DNA of 51,150 nucleotides from Porticoccaceae bacterium (GTDB lineage: Bacteria; Pseudomonadota; Gammaproteobacteria; Pseudomonadales; Porticoccaceae). The notes beneath the pieces were generated by a model. The model was not told the origin of the DNA, made no database searches, and worked only from the letters and a program-made list of their open reading frames with translations. Below, one piece after another: positions 9,071 to 17,224 of this stretch; within the stretch, counting starts at the first letter, position 1; each line of letters opens with the position of its first letter. The stretch is taken from the NCBI GenBank assembly GCA_029238255.1, contig JAQWGK010000015.1, positions 1-51,150 on the forward strand, read 5' to 3'. A program made the translations under genes and the position numbers.

Positions 9071-10024
9071 TTGCACCAGAAAATCCATCTACTCAAAGAC
9101 TGGCTAAACGAGCAGATCGTCGGCCAGAACCATTTAGTTGAACGTTTAATTATTGCCCTGTTAGCCGACGGCCATCTGCTTGTCGAAGGCGCGCCAGGAC
9201 TTGCCAAGACCAAAGCGATTAAAACCCTCTCCGAAGGGATCGAAGGAGACTTCCAGCGGGTTCAGTTTACCCCCGACCTGCTGCCTGCCGATATTACCGG
9301 CAGTGATATCTATCGCCCTCAACAGGGTAATTTTGAATTCCAGGCCGGACCGCTGTTTCACAATCTGGTGCTCGCGGACGAGATCAACCGTGCACCGGCC
9401 AAGGTTCAATCGGCTCTGTTAGAGGCCATGGCCGAACGTCAGGTCTCTGTGGGTGGCACTACCTATCAGCTTCCCGAGCTATTTTTGGTGATGGCGACCC
9501 AGAACCCGATCGAGCAAGAAGGCACCTACCCGCTGCCGGAAGCGCAGATGGACAGATTTCTAATGCATATTATGGTCGACTACCCAGCGCCGGAAACTGA
9601 GCATCTGATTTTGCAGCTCTCGCGCAGAGAAGCACTGCAGGAGAAAGCCCCGGGCATTGACCTGCTAACTCAGGAAACACTGTTTGCAGCCCGCAAAGAA
9701 GCCCTTGCGGTGCATATGGCCGAGCCCGTTGAAGAGTATTTAGTTCAGATAATTCTCGCTACCCGCGATGCCAAACTCTACGGCGGTGATCTCGCCAAAT
9801 GGCTCGACTACGGTGCCAGCCCGCGAGCCACTATTGCACTGGATCGCTGTAGCCGCGCCATGGCTTGGCTGCAGGGTCGCGACTTTGTCACCCCGGACGA
9901 TATTCGCGCTGTGGCCCACGATGTCTTGCGCCACCGTCTAATCCTTAGCTTCGATGCCGAGGCCAGCGGCGTGACTGCCAATCAGGTCATTGATACATTA
10001 CTGGAGACTGTCCCCTCAGCCTGA
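9071..10024 (+). CDS. MoxR-family AAA+ ATPase
   Basis: A MoxR-type AAA+ ATPase, a chaperone-like partner for VWA-domain proteins. Visible motifs are Walker A GAPGLAKTK, Walker B LVLADEINR and the sensor region MATQNPIEQEGTYPLPEAQMDRF. The frame is open from a GTG at 8993 (343 aa). TTG at 9071 is preferred because AGGGGAA stands 6 nt before it and because the resulting 317-residue protein begins about 15 residues before the IVGQ motif, as in the family. Its stop overlaps the next start (TGATG). It heads a six-gene module (9071-16219) of the kind linked to envelope stress tolerance. Confidence 0.9.
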   Translation: MHQKIHLLKDWLNEQIVGQNHLVERLIIALLADGHLLVEGAPGLAKTKAIKTLSEGIEGDFQRVQFTPDLLPADITGSDIYRPQQGNFEFQAGPLFHNLVLADEINRAPAKVQSALLEAMAERQVSVGGTTYQLPELFLVMATQNPIEQEGTYPLPEAQMDRFLMHIMVDYPAPETEHLILQLSRREALQEKAPGIDLLTQETLFAARKEALAVHMAEPVEEYLVQIILATRDAKLYGGDLAKWLDYGASPRATIALDRCSRAMAWLQGRDFVTPDDIRAVAHDVLRHRLILSFDAEASGVTANQVIDTLLETVPSA

Positions 10025-10965
10025 TGACCCAGACACCAGAGAATAACAACCATCCGGCCATCGCCAATCTCAGCGAGATGGTCAGACTGCGCTATGGTGC
10101 TCGTGAGCTCACCGGATTTCCGCGCGTGCAGGCACGGCAGATGATGGCCGGCGGACACCGCTCAAGATTTCGTGGGCGCGGCATGGATTTCGACGAGGTG
10201 CGAATCTATCAACCCGGCGACGATGTACGCAGTATCGACTGGCGCGTGACCGCCAAAACCCAGACCCCACACACCAAGATATTTCGCGAGGAGCGCGAGC
10301 GTCCGGTCCTAGTCGTTAGCGACCTTCGCGGGCCGATGTTTTTTGGCAGTCAGCGTTTAAAGTCGGTGCTCGCCTGCGAGGTTTCGGCGGCTCTGGCCTG
10401 GGCGGGACTGAATGCCAATGATCGAGTTGGCGGACTGGTGTTCGGCGCGCAACAGCAGAGCGATGTAAAATCCCGTCGCAGTCATCATGCGGTATTAGAA
10501 TTTATTCATAAGCTGCGAGATTTTAGTGAGCAGCTTCTAGAGCCGGCTGCCGACCAACTCAGTCTCGCTCATATACTCGAAGAGACTCGGCGTTTTGCCC
10601 TGCCCGGCACCACCATTTTTATTGTCAGCGACTTCCATGACTTTAATGAAGACTGCGAACGGCATCTTTTTGAGCTGGCCCGCCATGGCAACCTTAACTT
10701 CTGCCATATCTTCGACAGTATTGAAATTGAACTGCCGGAACCGGCGCTCTATGCGGTGAGTGATGGCGAGCAACAGCGATTGCTGGACACCGGTAATAGC
10801 CGTCTGCGGCAAGAATTTGCCAATGCCTTCGAAGCCCGCAGTCAGCGCCTAAAGAAATTTAGCCAACAGCTCTCTGCCGGACTGCTGCCTTTTAATACCG
10901 CTGATTCAGTGATGTCGGTGCTGGCTCAGGCCTATGGTAAAAGACGCAAAGGGCGGCGCAACTAA
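10024..10965 (+). CDS. DUF58 domain protein
   Basis: The 313-residue protein carries the DUF58 signature GMDFDEVRIYQPGDDVRSIDW followed by RVTAKTQTPHTKIFREERERPV. DUF58 proteins are routinely encoded beside MoxR ATPases and have a VWA-like fold in the C-terminal half (VVSDLRG...; IFIVSDFHDF here). No membrane segment is evident, so it is probably cytoplasmic. The start overlaps the moxR stop by one base and its own stop overlaps the next ATG (TAATG), so translation is coupled. Confidence 0.9.
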   Translation: MTQTPENNNHPAIANLSEMVRLRYGARELTGFPRVQARQMMAGGHRSRFRGRGMDFDEVRIYQPGDDVRSIDWRVTAKTQTPHTKIFREERERPVLVVSDLRGPMFFGSQRLKSVLACEVSAALAWAGLNANDRVGGLVFGAQQQSDVKSRRSHHAVLEFIHKLRDFSEQLLEPAADQLSLAHILEETRRFALPGTTIFIVSDFHDFNEDCERHLFELARHGNLNFCHIFDSIEIELPEPALYAVSDGEQQRLLDTGNSRLRQEFANAFEARSQRLKKFSQQLSAGLLPFNTADSVMSVLAQAYGKRRKGRRN

Positions 10966-11528
10966 TGGGTACTCTATTAACAGAAGCCACGGCGAACCCA
11001 TTAACAGAAGCCACGGCGAATCCACTAACAAAGGCCGCGCCAAACCCTCTCGACCAGCTTCGCGATATCCATCTTCCCGAACCGATTAGCTGGTGGCCTC
11101 TAGCCCCGGGCTGGTGGATTTTAATACTCACTGGCTGTGCCCTATTAGCCTGGTTAGTAAGATTTCTCTATCGCCGTCACAACGCCAGACTCTATCGTCG
11201 GCAGGCACAGAAACAGCTTCAAGCATTACAGCAAGGCGGCAATTCACAACAGCAGTTGCGCGGGCTTTTTGAATTGTTAAAACAGACTGCCCACAGCGCC
11301 TACCCAAATCTTCAGCCGGGCAGCCAGAGCATTATGGCATTTATTGGCTTTATGCAGTGCAGCTGCGATAAACCGGTTTTTGACAATCTGAACCTGGATT
11401 TGGATCTGGCTCTCTACAGTAGTGGCAGCCAGCTTAGCGATCAGACTGACCAACTATTTGCAGATGCCAGCCGCTGGATAAAGCTACATCTGCCGCAACA
11501 TAAACTGGAGCTCGATAAGCCATGTTAG
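10965..11528 (+). CDS. DUF4381 membrane protein with repeated N terminus
   Basis: The 187-residue protein has the DUF4381 core PLDQLRDIHLPEPISWWPLAPGWW followed by one transmembrane helix (about residues 48-66) and a cytoplasmic-like tail. DUF4381 is the usual fourth member of MoxR-DUF58-Bat operons; its biochemical role is unknown. The first 28 residues are a threefold repeat, LTEATANP, LTEATANP, LTKAAPNP, created by 24-bp tandem units at 10977-11048. These repeats lie before the conserved core and look like a recent expansion. It overlaps the next gene by 7 bp. Confidence 0.85.
   Translation: MGTLLTEATANPLTEATANPLTKAAPNPLDQLRDIHLPEPISWWPLAPGWWILILTGCALLAWLVRFLYRRHNARLYRRQAQKQLQALQQGGNSQQQLRGLFELLKQTAHSAYPNLQPGSQSIMAFIGFMQCSCDKPVFDNLNLDLDLALYSSGSQLSDQTDQLFADASRWIKLHLPQHKLELDKPC
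10977..11048. repeat. 24-bp tandem repeat inside a coding start
   Basis: Three units of 24 bp begin at 10977, 11001 and 11025. The first two differ at only two or three positions (TTAACAGAAGCC...), the third is more diverged. The length keeps the reading frame of the DUF4381 gene. Confidence 0.9.
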
Positions 11529-12544
11529 AACTACTCTGGCCATGGGCTCTGGTACTGGCACCGCTGCCGCTGCTCTATAGATGGATGCGCAAACCCGCAG
11601 AGGTCCGCCTGCGAGCACTGCGTGCGCCACTGCTGGCCAGTGCCGCAGGAGAATCCACTAGCGCAGCCTCTAATAATTTGCGCAAGTCGCTACTATTAAT
11701 AGTATTGAGTCTGATCTGGTTAAGTACAGTGCTGGCTCTGTCGCGCCCGATCTGGATTGGCGAACCAGTGGCCCTGCCAACCAATGGCCGCGATATTCTA
11801 CTGGCGGTGGATATCTCCGGCAGTATGGAGCGCGAAGATATGCGCCTTGGTGGCAATACCGTTAATCGTCTGGTTGCGGTTAAAGCCGTGGTCGGCGACT
11901 TTGTCCTTGAGCGACAGGGAGATCGACTGGGATTAATTTTATTTGGCGAAAAAGCCTATTTGCAGACACCCCTGACCTTTGATCGCAAAACCATGCAGAC
12001 CCTACTCTATGAGGCACAGCTGGGCTTTGCCGGCAATGGCACCGCTATAGGTGACGCCATTGGACTCTCGGTCAAACGTCTTCAGGAGCGACCGGAAAAT
12101 CATCGCGTAGTTATATTGCTAACCGATGGCGCCAACAATGCCGGTGAACTGAACCCCTTAAAAGCGGCGGAATTGGCCAGCCGTGCCAAGGTAAAAATTT
12201 ATACCATTGGTATAGGTGCAGAGGTAATGGAAACCCGCAGTTTATTTGGCAATAGAATGACCAACCCCTCCGCTGATCTCGATGAAAAAACCCTGACGGG
12301 TATAGCTGACGCCACTGGCGGAAAATTCTTTCGCGCCCGCAATCCACAGGAGCTGGCCGCGATTTATAACGAACTCAACCGTCTGGAACCCATAGAGCAG
12401 GATGCGGAAACTATCCGCCCTATTGCCGCACTCTATTACTGGCCATTGGCGATTGCCTTTGCCCTGAGCTTATTGTTAGGGCTATTTAGTATTTCTAATA
12501 TAGGTGCAGGTAAAGGAAAAGGGAAAGGAAAGCCAAATGCTTGA
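11522..12544 (+). CDS. VWA-domain membrane protein, BatA-like
   Basis: The 340-residue protein has an N-terminal membrane helix, a second helix at about 55-75, a von Willebrand A domain and a C-terminal helix at about 305-325. The MIDAS metal site is intact: D97-I-S99-G-S101, with a later T and D (LLTDGANNAGEL). It corresponds to BatA of the Bacteroides aerotolerance operon, which is thought to act with MoxR and the other Bat proteins at the membrane. The tail is a glycine-lysine run. Its stop overlaps the next start by 8 bp. Confidence 0.88.
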   Translation: MLELLWPWALVLAPLPLLYRWMRKPAEVRLRALRAPLLASAAGESTSAASNNLRKSLLLIVLSLIWLSTVLALSRPIWIGEPVALPTNGRDILLAVDISGSMEREDMRLGGNTVNRLVAVKAVVGDFVLERQGDRLGLILFGEKAYLQTPLTFDRKTMQTLLYEAQLGFAGNGTAIGDAIGLSVKRLQERPENHRVVILLTDGANNAGELNPLKAAELASRAKVKIYTIGIGAEVMETRSLFGNRMTNPSADLDEKTLTGIADATGGKFFRARNPQELAAIYNELNRLEPIEQDAETIRPIAALYYWPLAIAFALSLLLGLFSISNIGAGKGKGKGKPNA

Positions 12545-14414
12545 GTTACTAGGCAATGATTTCAGCCAATTTCATTTTCTGCGCCCCGCAGCCCTGCTGG
12601 GTTTAATTCCGGCACTATTAATAGTTGCTCTCGCCCAGTGGCGAAAACGCAGTGCCGGCAACTGGGAAAAGATTATTAACCCCGAACTACTGCCATTTTT
12701 AATGCAGGGCGACAGCGATAAAAAACACCGCGGTATCTACTGGGTACTGGCAGGCTGGATCATTGCTTGCCTCTCGTTGGCCGGCCCCACTTGGCAACAG
12801 CTGCCACAGCCAGTGCATAAAAAAGATGCGGCACTGATACTGATTATGGATCTGTCTCCATCGATGCTCGCTGAAGATATCAAACCCAGTCGGTTGGCAC
12901 GGGCGCGCTACAAATTGATCGATATTCTAAAAAGCCGCGATGAGGGTTACAGCGCACTGGTAGTTTATGGTGGTGAAGCCTACAGCCTGTCACCGCTGAC
13001 CGAAGACAGCAATACCATTATCAGCCTGGTGCCAACACTGCAGCCTTCCCTGTTACCGGTGTATGGCAGCAATACCGAAGAAGCGGTAGAAACCGCACTG
13101 GAACTGGCTATTAATGGCGGCTATCAACAGGCTGATCTGCTGTTGATTACCGATGGCGTTGCCAGCCCGGCTTTTGGCACTGTGCAATCAATGGTTAAAA
13201 AAGCTGGCAAATTCCGACTTTCAATTCTCGGGGTCGGCACTCCACAGGGTGCCCCAATACCCACCGGTTCGGGGGGCTTTGTTAAGGATAATAATGGCGC
13301 CATCCTGATCCCCAAATTATCACCCGCCTCATTGCAGATGCTGGCGCAAAACAGCGGCGGTATCTATAGAACCCTCACTGCTGATGATAGCGATATAAGT
13401 GCCCTGCTCGACTCCACGGAAGAGTTGTTTCCCGATGCCAGCAAAGAGTTGGAGCGGGATTTTGATCTCTGGGATGATCAGGGTTTCTGGTTGATACTAC
13501 TACTGCTACCGGTACTGCTGGCCAGCTTTCGTAAAGGAAATATCGCCCTACTATTACTGGTGCCAACACTGTTTTCCGATCCGGTGTCAGCCTTTGAGTG
13601 GCGAGACTTATGGCAAACCGACGATCAACAGGCCAGAGAAGCACTGGCGACCGGGGATGCAGCGACTGCTCAGGCATTATTTAAAGATCCTCAGTGGCGC
13701 GGCAGTGCCGCCTATAAAGCGGGAGATTATCAGTCGGCTATAGACCAGTTTATGCAATTGGATAATGCCGATAGCCACTACAACCGCGGCAATGGACTGG
13801 CAAAATCCGGTGATCTGGATGGGGCTATTGAAGCCTATGATCGCGCTCTGGAACTGCAACCGGAGATGCCCGATGCTGTGGCCAATCGTGAACTGATAGA
13901 AAAGCTCAAGCAACAGCAGCAAGAACAGCAACAGAACGGCGAGCAGGATCAGCAAGATCAGAACCAGCAGAGCCAAGATCAACAAAATCAGGACCAGCAA
14001 CAACAGTCTAAGTCCGAACAGAATCAACAGCAGCAATCTGATTCTGAACAGAACCAGCAGCAAGAGGGTGAAAAATCTGAGGAGCAGAAGGCTCAGGAAC
14101 AAGCAGAAAAAGAGGCTAAGGAGCAGGCCGAGCAAGAAGCTAAAGAGAACAGCCCTGAGCGGGAAAACAGCCCTGAGCGAGAAAACAGCCCTGAGCCTAA
14201 TGAAAGCGCAGAGCCTTCAGAACAGCAAATAGAACAGCAAGAACTTACCGAAGAGCAAAAGCAGGCCCAACAGGAATTGGAACAGTGGTTGCGACGGGTG
14301 CCAGACGATCCCGGTGGATTGCTGCGGGAGAAATTTCGCTACCAATCACGACAGCGCGCACTAGAGCAGCGCCGCCCGGCACCACCCAGTGAACAGCAAC
14401 AGGAGCGCTGGTAA
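12537..14414 (+). CDS. BatB-BatC fusion: VWA plus TPR membrane protein
   Basis: About 625 residues. Two N-terminal membrane helices (about 16-35 and 66-83) precede a VWA domain with an intact MIDAS, D105-L-S107-P-S109. Two helices near 315-350 are followed by a TPR region (about 385-450, e.g. SHYNRGNGLAKSGDLDGAI), a long Q/E/K-rich low-complexity segment (about 457-580) and a conserved end, WLRRVPDDPGGLLREKFRYQ. The halves correspond to BatB and BatC, separate genes in Bacteroides but commonly fused in gammaproteobacteria. ATG at 12537 is chosen over 12504 because of AAAGGAAAG just before it. Confidence 0.88.
   Translation: MLELLGNDFSQFHFLRPAALLGLIPALLIVALAQWRKRSAGNWEKIINPELLPFLMQGDSDKKHRGIYWVLAGWIIACLSLAGPTWQQLPQPVHKKDAALILIMDLSPSMLAEDIKPSRLARARYKLIDILKSRDEGYSALVVYGGEAYSLSPLTEDSNTIISLVPTLQPSLLPVYGSNTEEAVETALELAINGGYQQADLLLITDGVASPAFGTVQSMVKKAGKFRLSILGVGTPQGAPIPTGSGGFVKDNNGAILIPKLSPASLQMLAQNSGGIYRTLTADDSDISALLDSTEELFPDASKELERDFDLWDDQGFWLILLLLPVLLASFRKGNIALLLLVPTLFSDPVSAFEWRDLWQTDDQQAREALATGDAATAQALFKDPQWRGSAAYKAGDYQSAIDQFMQLDNADSHYNRGNGLAKSGDLDGAIEAYDRALELQPEMPDAVANRELIEKLKQQQQEQQQNGEQDQQDQNQQSQDQQNQDQQQQSKSEQNQQQQSDSEQNQQQEGEKSEEQKAQEQAEKEAKEQAEQEAKENSPERENSPERENSPEPNESAEPSEQQIEQQELTEEQKQAQQELEQWLRRVPDDPGGLLREKFRYQSRQRALEQRRPAPPSEQQQERW
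14148..14201. repeat. 18-bp tandem repeat in the BatB/C low-complexity linker
   Basis: Three 18-bp units start at 14148, 14166 and 14184 (AACAGCCCTGAGCGGGAA and variants), encoding NSPERE units. The preceding 13909-14090 region is a longer, less regular CAG/CAA/GAT-rich stretch encoding Q, D, E and S. Confidence 0.85.
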
Positions 14415-14437
14415 ACCGCGCCCTTATTAGAGAGAAA

Positions 14438-16219
14438 ATGATAACCACAACTATGCAAAAATCACTTAATAAAATTGCCGATCGCAAATTTCTCCAGCGG
14501 GCCTTATTTCTGCTGCTATTTGCCCTTACAGCATCCACCCAGAGCTGGGCAAAACTAACCGCCACCGCAGATCGCACGGTGCTCGACAGCAACGAAACCC
14601 TGCAGCTGTTAGTTCGCTTTGATGGTCAGGCACTGACCAGCCAGCCGGACTTTGATGTCCTCGAGAGAGACTTTAGAATTCTCTCCAATAACCGCCAGCA
14701 ACAGTACAGTATAAGTAATGGACGCACCGAATCCTTCACCGACTGGAAGCTGACTCTGGCGCCAAAGCGCATCGGTCGATTACTGGTGCCTTCGATTAAA
14801 TACAAAAATGATATCAGCGACGCTATAGAAATTAGCGTGCGCAAAGCCAGCCCCTCAAATGTCACAGGGCAGCCGGTATACACAGAAACCCTGATCGACA
14901 AACCGGCAGTCTATGTGCAGGAACAGCTATTGCTAACCCACCGTCTGTACACATCGATTCAACTGACCGATTTCTCTATGGAGGAACTGAAAGTTCCGGG
15001 CGCAATTATTCAAAAAGTCGCTCAAAACCAATTTCGAAAACGAGTTGGCAATAAAGATTATATCGTTGTCGAAATAAAATACGCCCTCTTCCCCCAGACC
15101 AGCGGCAAATTGGATATTCCCCCAGTGGCGATCAGCGCCTATCAGGTCGACAATAATCAGCGCAGCTTTTTTAGAAGCAGAGGTAATCAGGTTATTCGCA
15201 ATACCGACGCTAAAACCATCGATGTTATGGCCAAACCGGCACATATAGATGCCGACCAGTGGATGCCCAGCAGCCAGCTGACAATATCTCAAAAGTGGAG
15301 CAATAATCTCGAGCAGCTGCAGGTTGGCGAACCTGTAACCCGGACTATTACCATTAGCGCCAGGGGTTTAACCGGTGCACAGATTTTGCCCCTTACTCTC
15401 GACGCTAGCAGCGACTTTAAAGTCTACCCAGATCAGGCTCAGATCAATGAATCTGTCGAAGCCAGTGGTGTCACAGGAGTTCGTCAGGAATCCTTGGCGC
15501 TGGTGCCCAACCGTTCGGGAGAAATCATCTTGCCGGAGATATCCCTGCGCTGGTGGGATACGGTCAATCAACGGATGCAAACCGCAACACTGGATGCCAT
15601 GCGTTTAGAGGTTGGTGCTGCCCCATCAAATGCCGCAACAGAGTCAGTTCCCTACCTCGAACCCATAGGTATGGCTGATAATCAGCAGAGTATTGCTGGG
15701 ATCTCCGAAGACCCTGATTTGCAGGAGAGCGATGGCAGCATATCCACATTGATGAAAGTATCTCTAGGGGCAAATGCTCTGCTTTTAACACTGTTGGCGG
15801 CCCTGTTGCTTAAACGTCAACAGAGACCATCAACTCGCGACCATTCAATCAACAACTTAGTCAACAGTCCAAGACTCAAGCTAAAGCAGCTGATTAAAGC
15901 CATAGAAATAGACGCAAAAGACGAGGATTTAGCCGCGGTGCGTGAAGGGATTCTCGACTGGGGTCGCAGCGCTTTCCCCGACCATAAAATTAAAACTCTG
16001 CAGGAAATAGCCGAACTCTGTGCAGACCCGCAACTTAAACAGCAGTTCGACCTACTTGACCACAGCCTCTATAACAGCAATAGCAGTGCGGATCAGGCGC
16101 CAACCGTGGATATAAAATTACTGATTGCTCTACTAAAAGGTTTGGATATACCCTCTGCAGAGGCTAAAACATCAGCGAATGGGTTAAAGCCCCTATATCC
16201 CACCAACAACATTGGGTAG
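14438..16219 (+). CDS. BatD/BatD-like oxygen-tolerance family protein
   Basis: The 593-residue protein begins with a signal peptide (hydrophobic RALFLLLFALTAS, cleavage likely after SWA near residue 39). Beta-rich periplasmic repeats follow: KLTATADRTVLDSNETLQL is the typical BatD opening, and LTISQKWSNN...QVGEPVTRTITI marks a later domain. One transmembrane helix at about 438-460 leads to a cytoplasmic tail. This is the standard BatD architecture and position, last in the moxR-bat module. An alternative ATG lies five codons in (14453). Confidence 0.87.
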   Translation: MITTTMQKSLNKIADRKFLQRALFLLLFALTASTQSWAKLTATADRTVLDSNETLQLLVRFDGQALTSQPDFDVLERDFRILSNNRQQQYSISNGRTESFTDWKLTLAPKRIGRLLVPSIKYKNDISDAIEISVRKASPSNVTGQPVYTETLIDKPAVYVQEQLLLTHRLYTSIQLTDFSMEELKVPGAIIQKVAQNQFRKRVGNKDYIVVEIKYALFPQTSGKLDIPPVAISAYQVDNNQRSFFRSRGNQVIRNTDAKTIDVMAKPAHIDADQWMPSSQLTISQKWSNNLEQLQVGEPVTRTITISARGLTGAQILPLTLDASSDFKVYPDQAQINESVEASGVTGVRQESLALVPNRSGEIILPEISLRWWDTVNQRMQTATLDAMRLEVGAAPSNAATESVPYLEPIGMADNQQSIAGISEDPDLQESDGSISTLMKVSLGANALLLTLLAALLLKRQQRPSTRDHSINNLVNSPRLKLKQLIKAIEIDAKDEDLAAVREGILDWGRSAFPDHKIKTLQEIAELCADPQLKQQFDLLDHSLYNSNSSADQAPTVDIKLLIALLKGLDIPSAEAKTSANGLKPLYPTNNIG

Positions 16220-16251
16220 AATCCAATCTTCAATCAACTGGAGTTAGAGCA

Positions 16252-17031
16252 ATGCGAAGAGTGGTATTTAATGAAAAAGGCGGCGTTGGTAAATCCAGCA
16301 TTACCTGTAACCTTGCTGCTATTAGCGCCTCCCGAGGCAAACGCACACTGGTCGTAGATCTCGACTCCCAGTGTAACTCTACCCATTATCTGCTCGGCGA
16401 AATACCTGAGGAAAATACCGTTGCCGACTATTTTGATGGCACCCTGGAATTTTCATCCAAGCTCAATGAGCCAATGGATTACGTCCATGAATCACCCTTC
16501 GAAAATCTCTCAGTTCTGCCCTCTAGCGCCAATCTGCTGACCCTGGAACACAAGCTTGAGTCTCGACAGAAAATCTACAAGTTGCGGGATCTGTTAAAGA
16601 AGCTGGATAAAGAATTTGATGAAATTTATATAGATACAGCCCCGGCACTAAACTTCTACACCAGATCAGCACTGATCTGTGCCGATAGCTGCCTAATCCC
16701 CTTTGACTGCGACGCCTTCTCCAGACAGGCGCTCTATTCGATCCTCGATGTGATTTACGAGATCCGCGAAGATCACAATGACGAACTTGAGATTGGCGGC
16801 ATTGTGGTCAATCAGTTCCAGCCTATGGCCTCACTGCCGACCCGTCTGATCACTGAGATGAAAAAGGAAAAGCTACCGATTATTCCAACCTATCTCAATC
16901 AGTCGGTAAAGATGAAAGAGTCGCACAATGAATGCGTACCGCTGATTTATCTGGCCCCGTCCCACAAACTGACCGGCCAATATATAGATCTGTTTAACCA
17001 TCTAAGCCGAAAGCGCCGTAAGAAAAAGTGA
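16252..17031 (+). CDS. Orphan ParA/MinD-type ATPase
   Basis: The 259-residue protein has the deviant Walker A EKGGVGKSS at residues 8-16, with the signature lysine K9, and the Walker B-like LVVDLDSQCNSTHYLLGE. These define the ParA/Soj/MinD family, which positions DNA or protein complexes by ATP-dependent dimerisation. No parB, parS-like sequence or origin genes are nearby, so chromosome partition is unlikely. It follows batD by 32 bp with TGGAG before its ATG, suggesting co-transcription with the moxR-bat operon. Its cargo is unknown. Confidence 0.85.
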   Translation: MRRVVFNEKGGVGKSSITCNLAAISASRGKRTLVVDLDSQCNSTHYLLGEIPEENTVADYFDGTLEFSSKLNEPMDYVHESPFENLSVLPSSANLLTLEHKLESRQKIYKLRDLLKKLDKEFDEIYIDTAPALNFYTRSALICADSCLIPFDCDAFSRQALYSILDVIYEIREDHNDELEIGGIVVNQFQPMASLPTRLITEMKKEKLPIIPTYLNQSVKMKESHNECVPLIYLAPSHKLTGQYIDLFNHLSRKRRKKK

Positions 17032-17043
17032 CCACGCAAAGCT

Positions 17044-17196
17044 TGGTCATCCTGAGCGAAGCCGAAGGATCTAATAAAAAAGCGTGGCCATCCTGAGCGA
17101 AGCCGAAGGATCTAATAAAAAAGCGTGGCCATCCTGAGCGAAGCCGAAGGATCTAATAAAAAAAGCGTGGTCATCCTGAGCGCAGTCGAAGGATCT
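17044..17196. repeat. 41-bp tandem array of a dispersed repeat
   Basis: Four units start at 17044, 17085, 17126 and 17168 (periods 41, 41, 42). Each has TCATCCTGAGCGAAGCCGAA followed by GGATCT and an A-rich spacer (AATAAAAAAGCG). The core is the reverse complement of the element at 687-712. The units are nearly identical over their full length, including the A-rich part, so this is not a CRISPR array. Confidence 0.92.
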
Positions 17197-17224
17197 ACAA
17201 ATAACAATAATAAAGAGGCAACCT

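Noticed and set aside
16252-17031. Chromosome partition locus (parA near an origin)
   Set aside because: No parB, gidAB, dnaA or parS-like sequence is present; the ATPase is better described as an orphan.
17044-17196. CRISPR array
   Set aside because: The units are identical over their whole 41 bp, including the A-rich part, so there are no distinct spacers; no cas genes are present.
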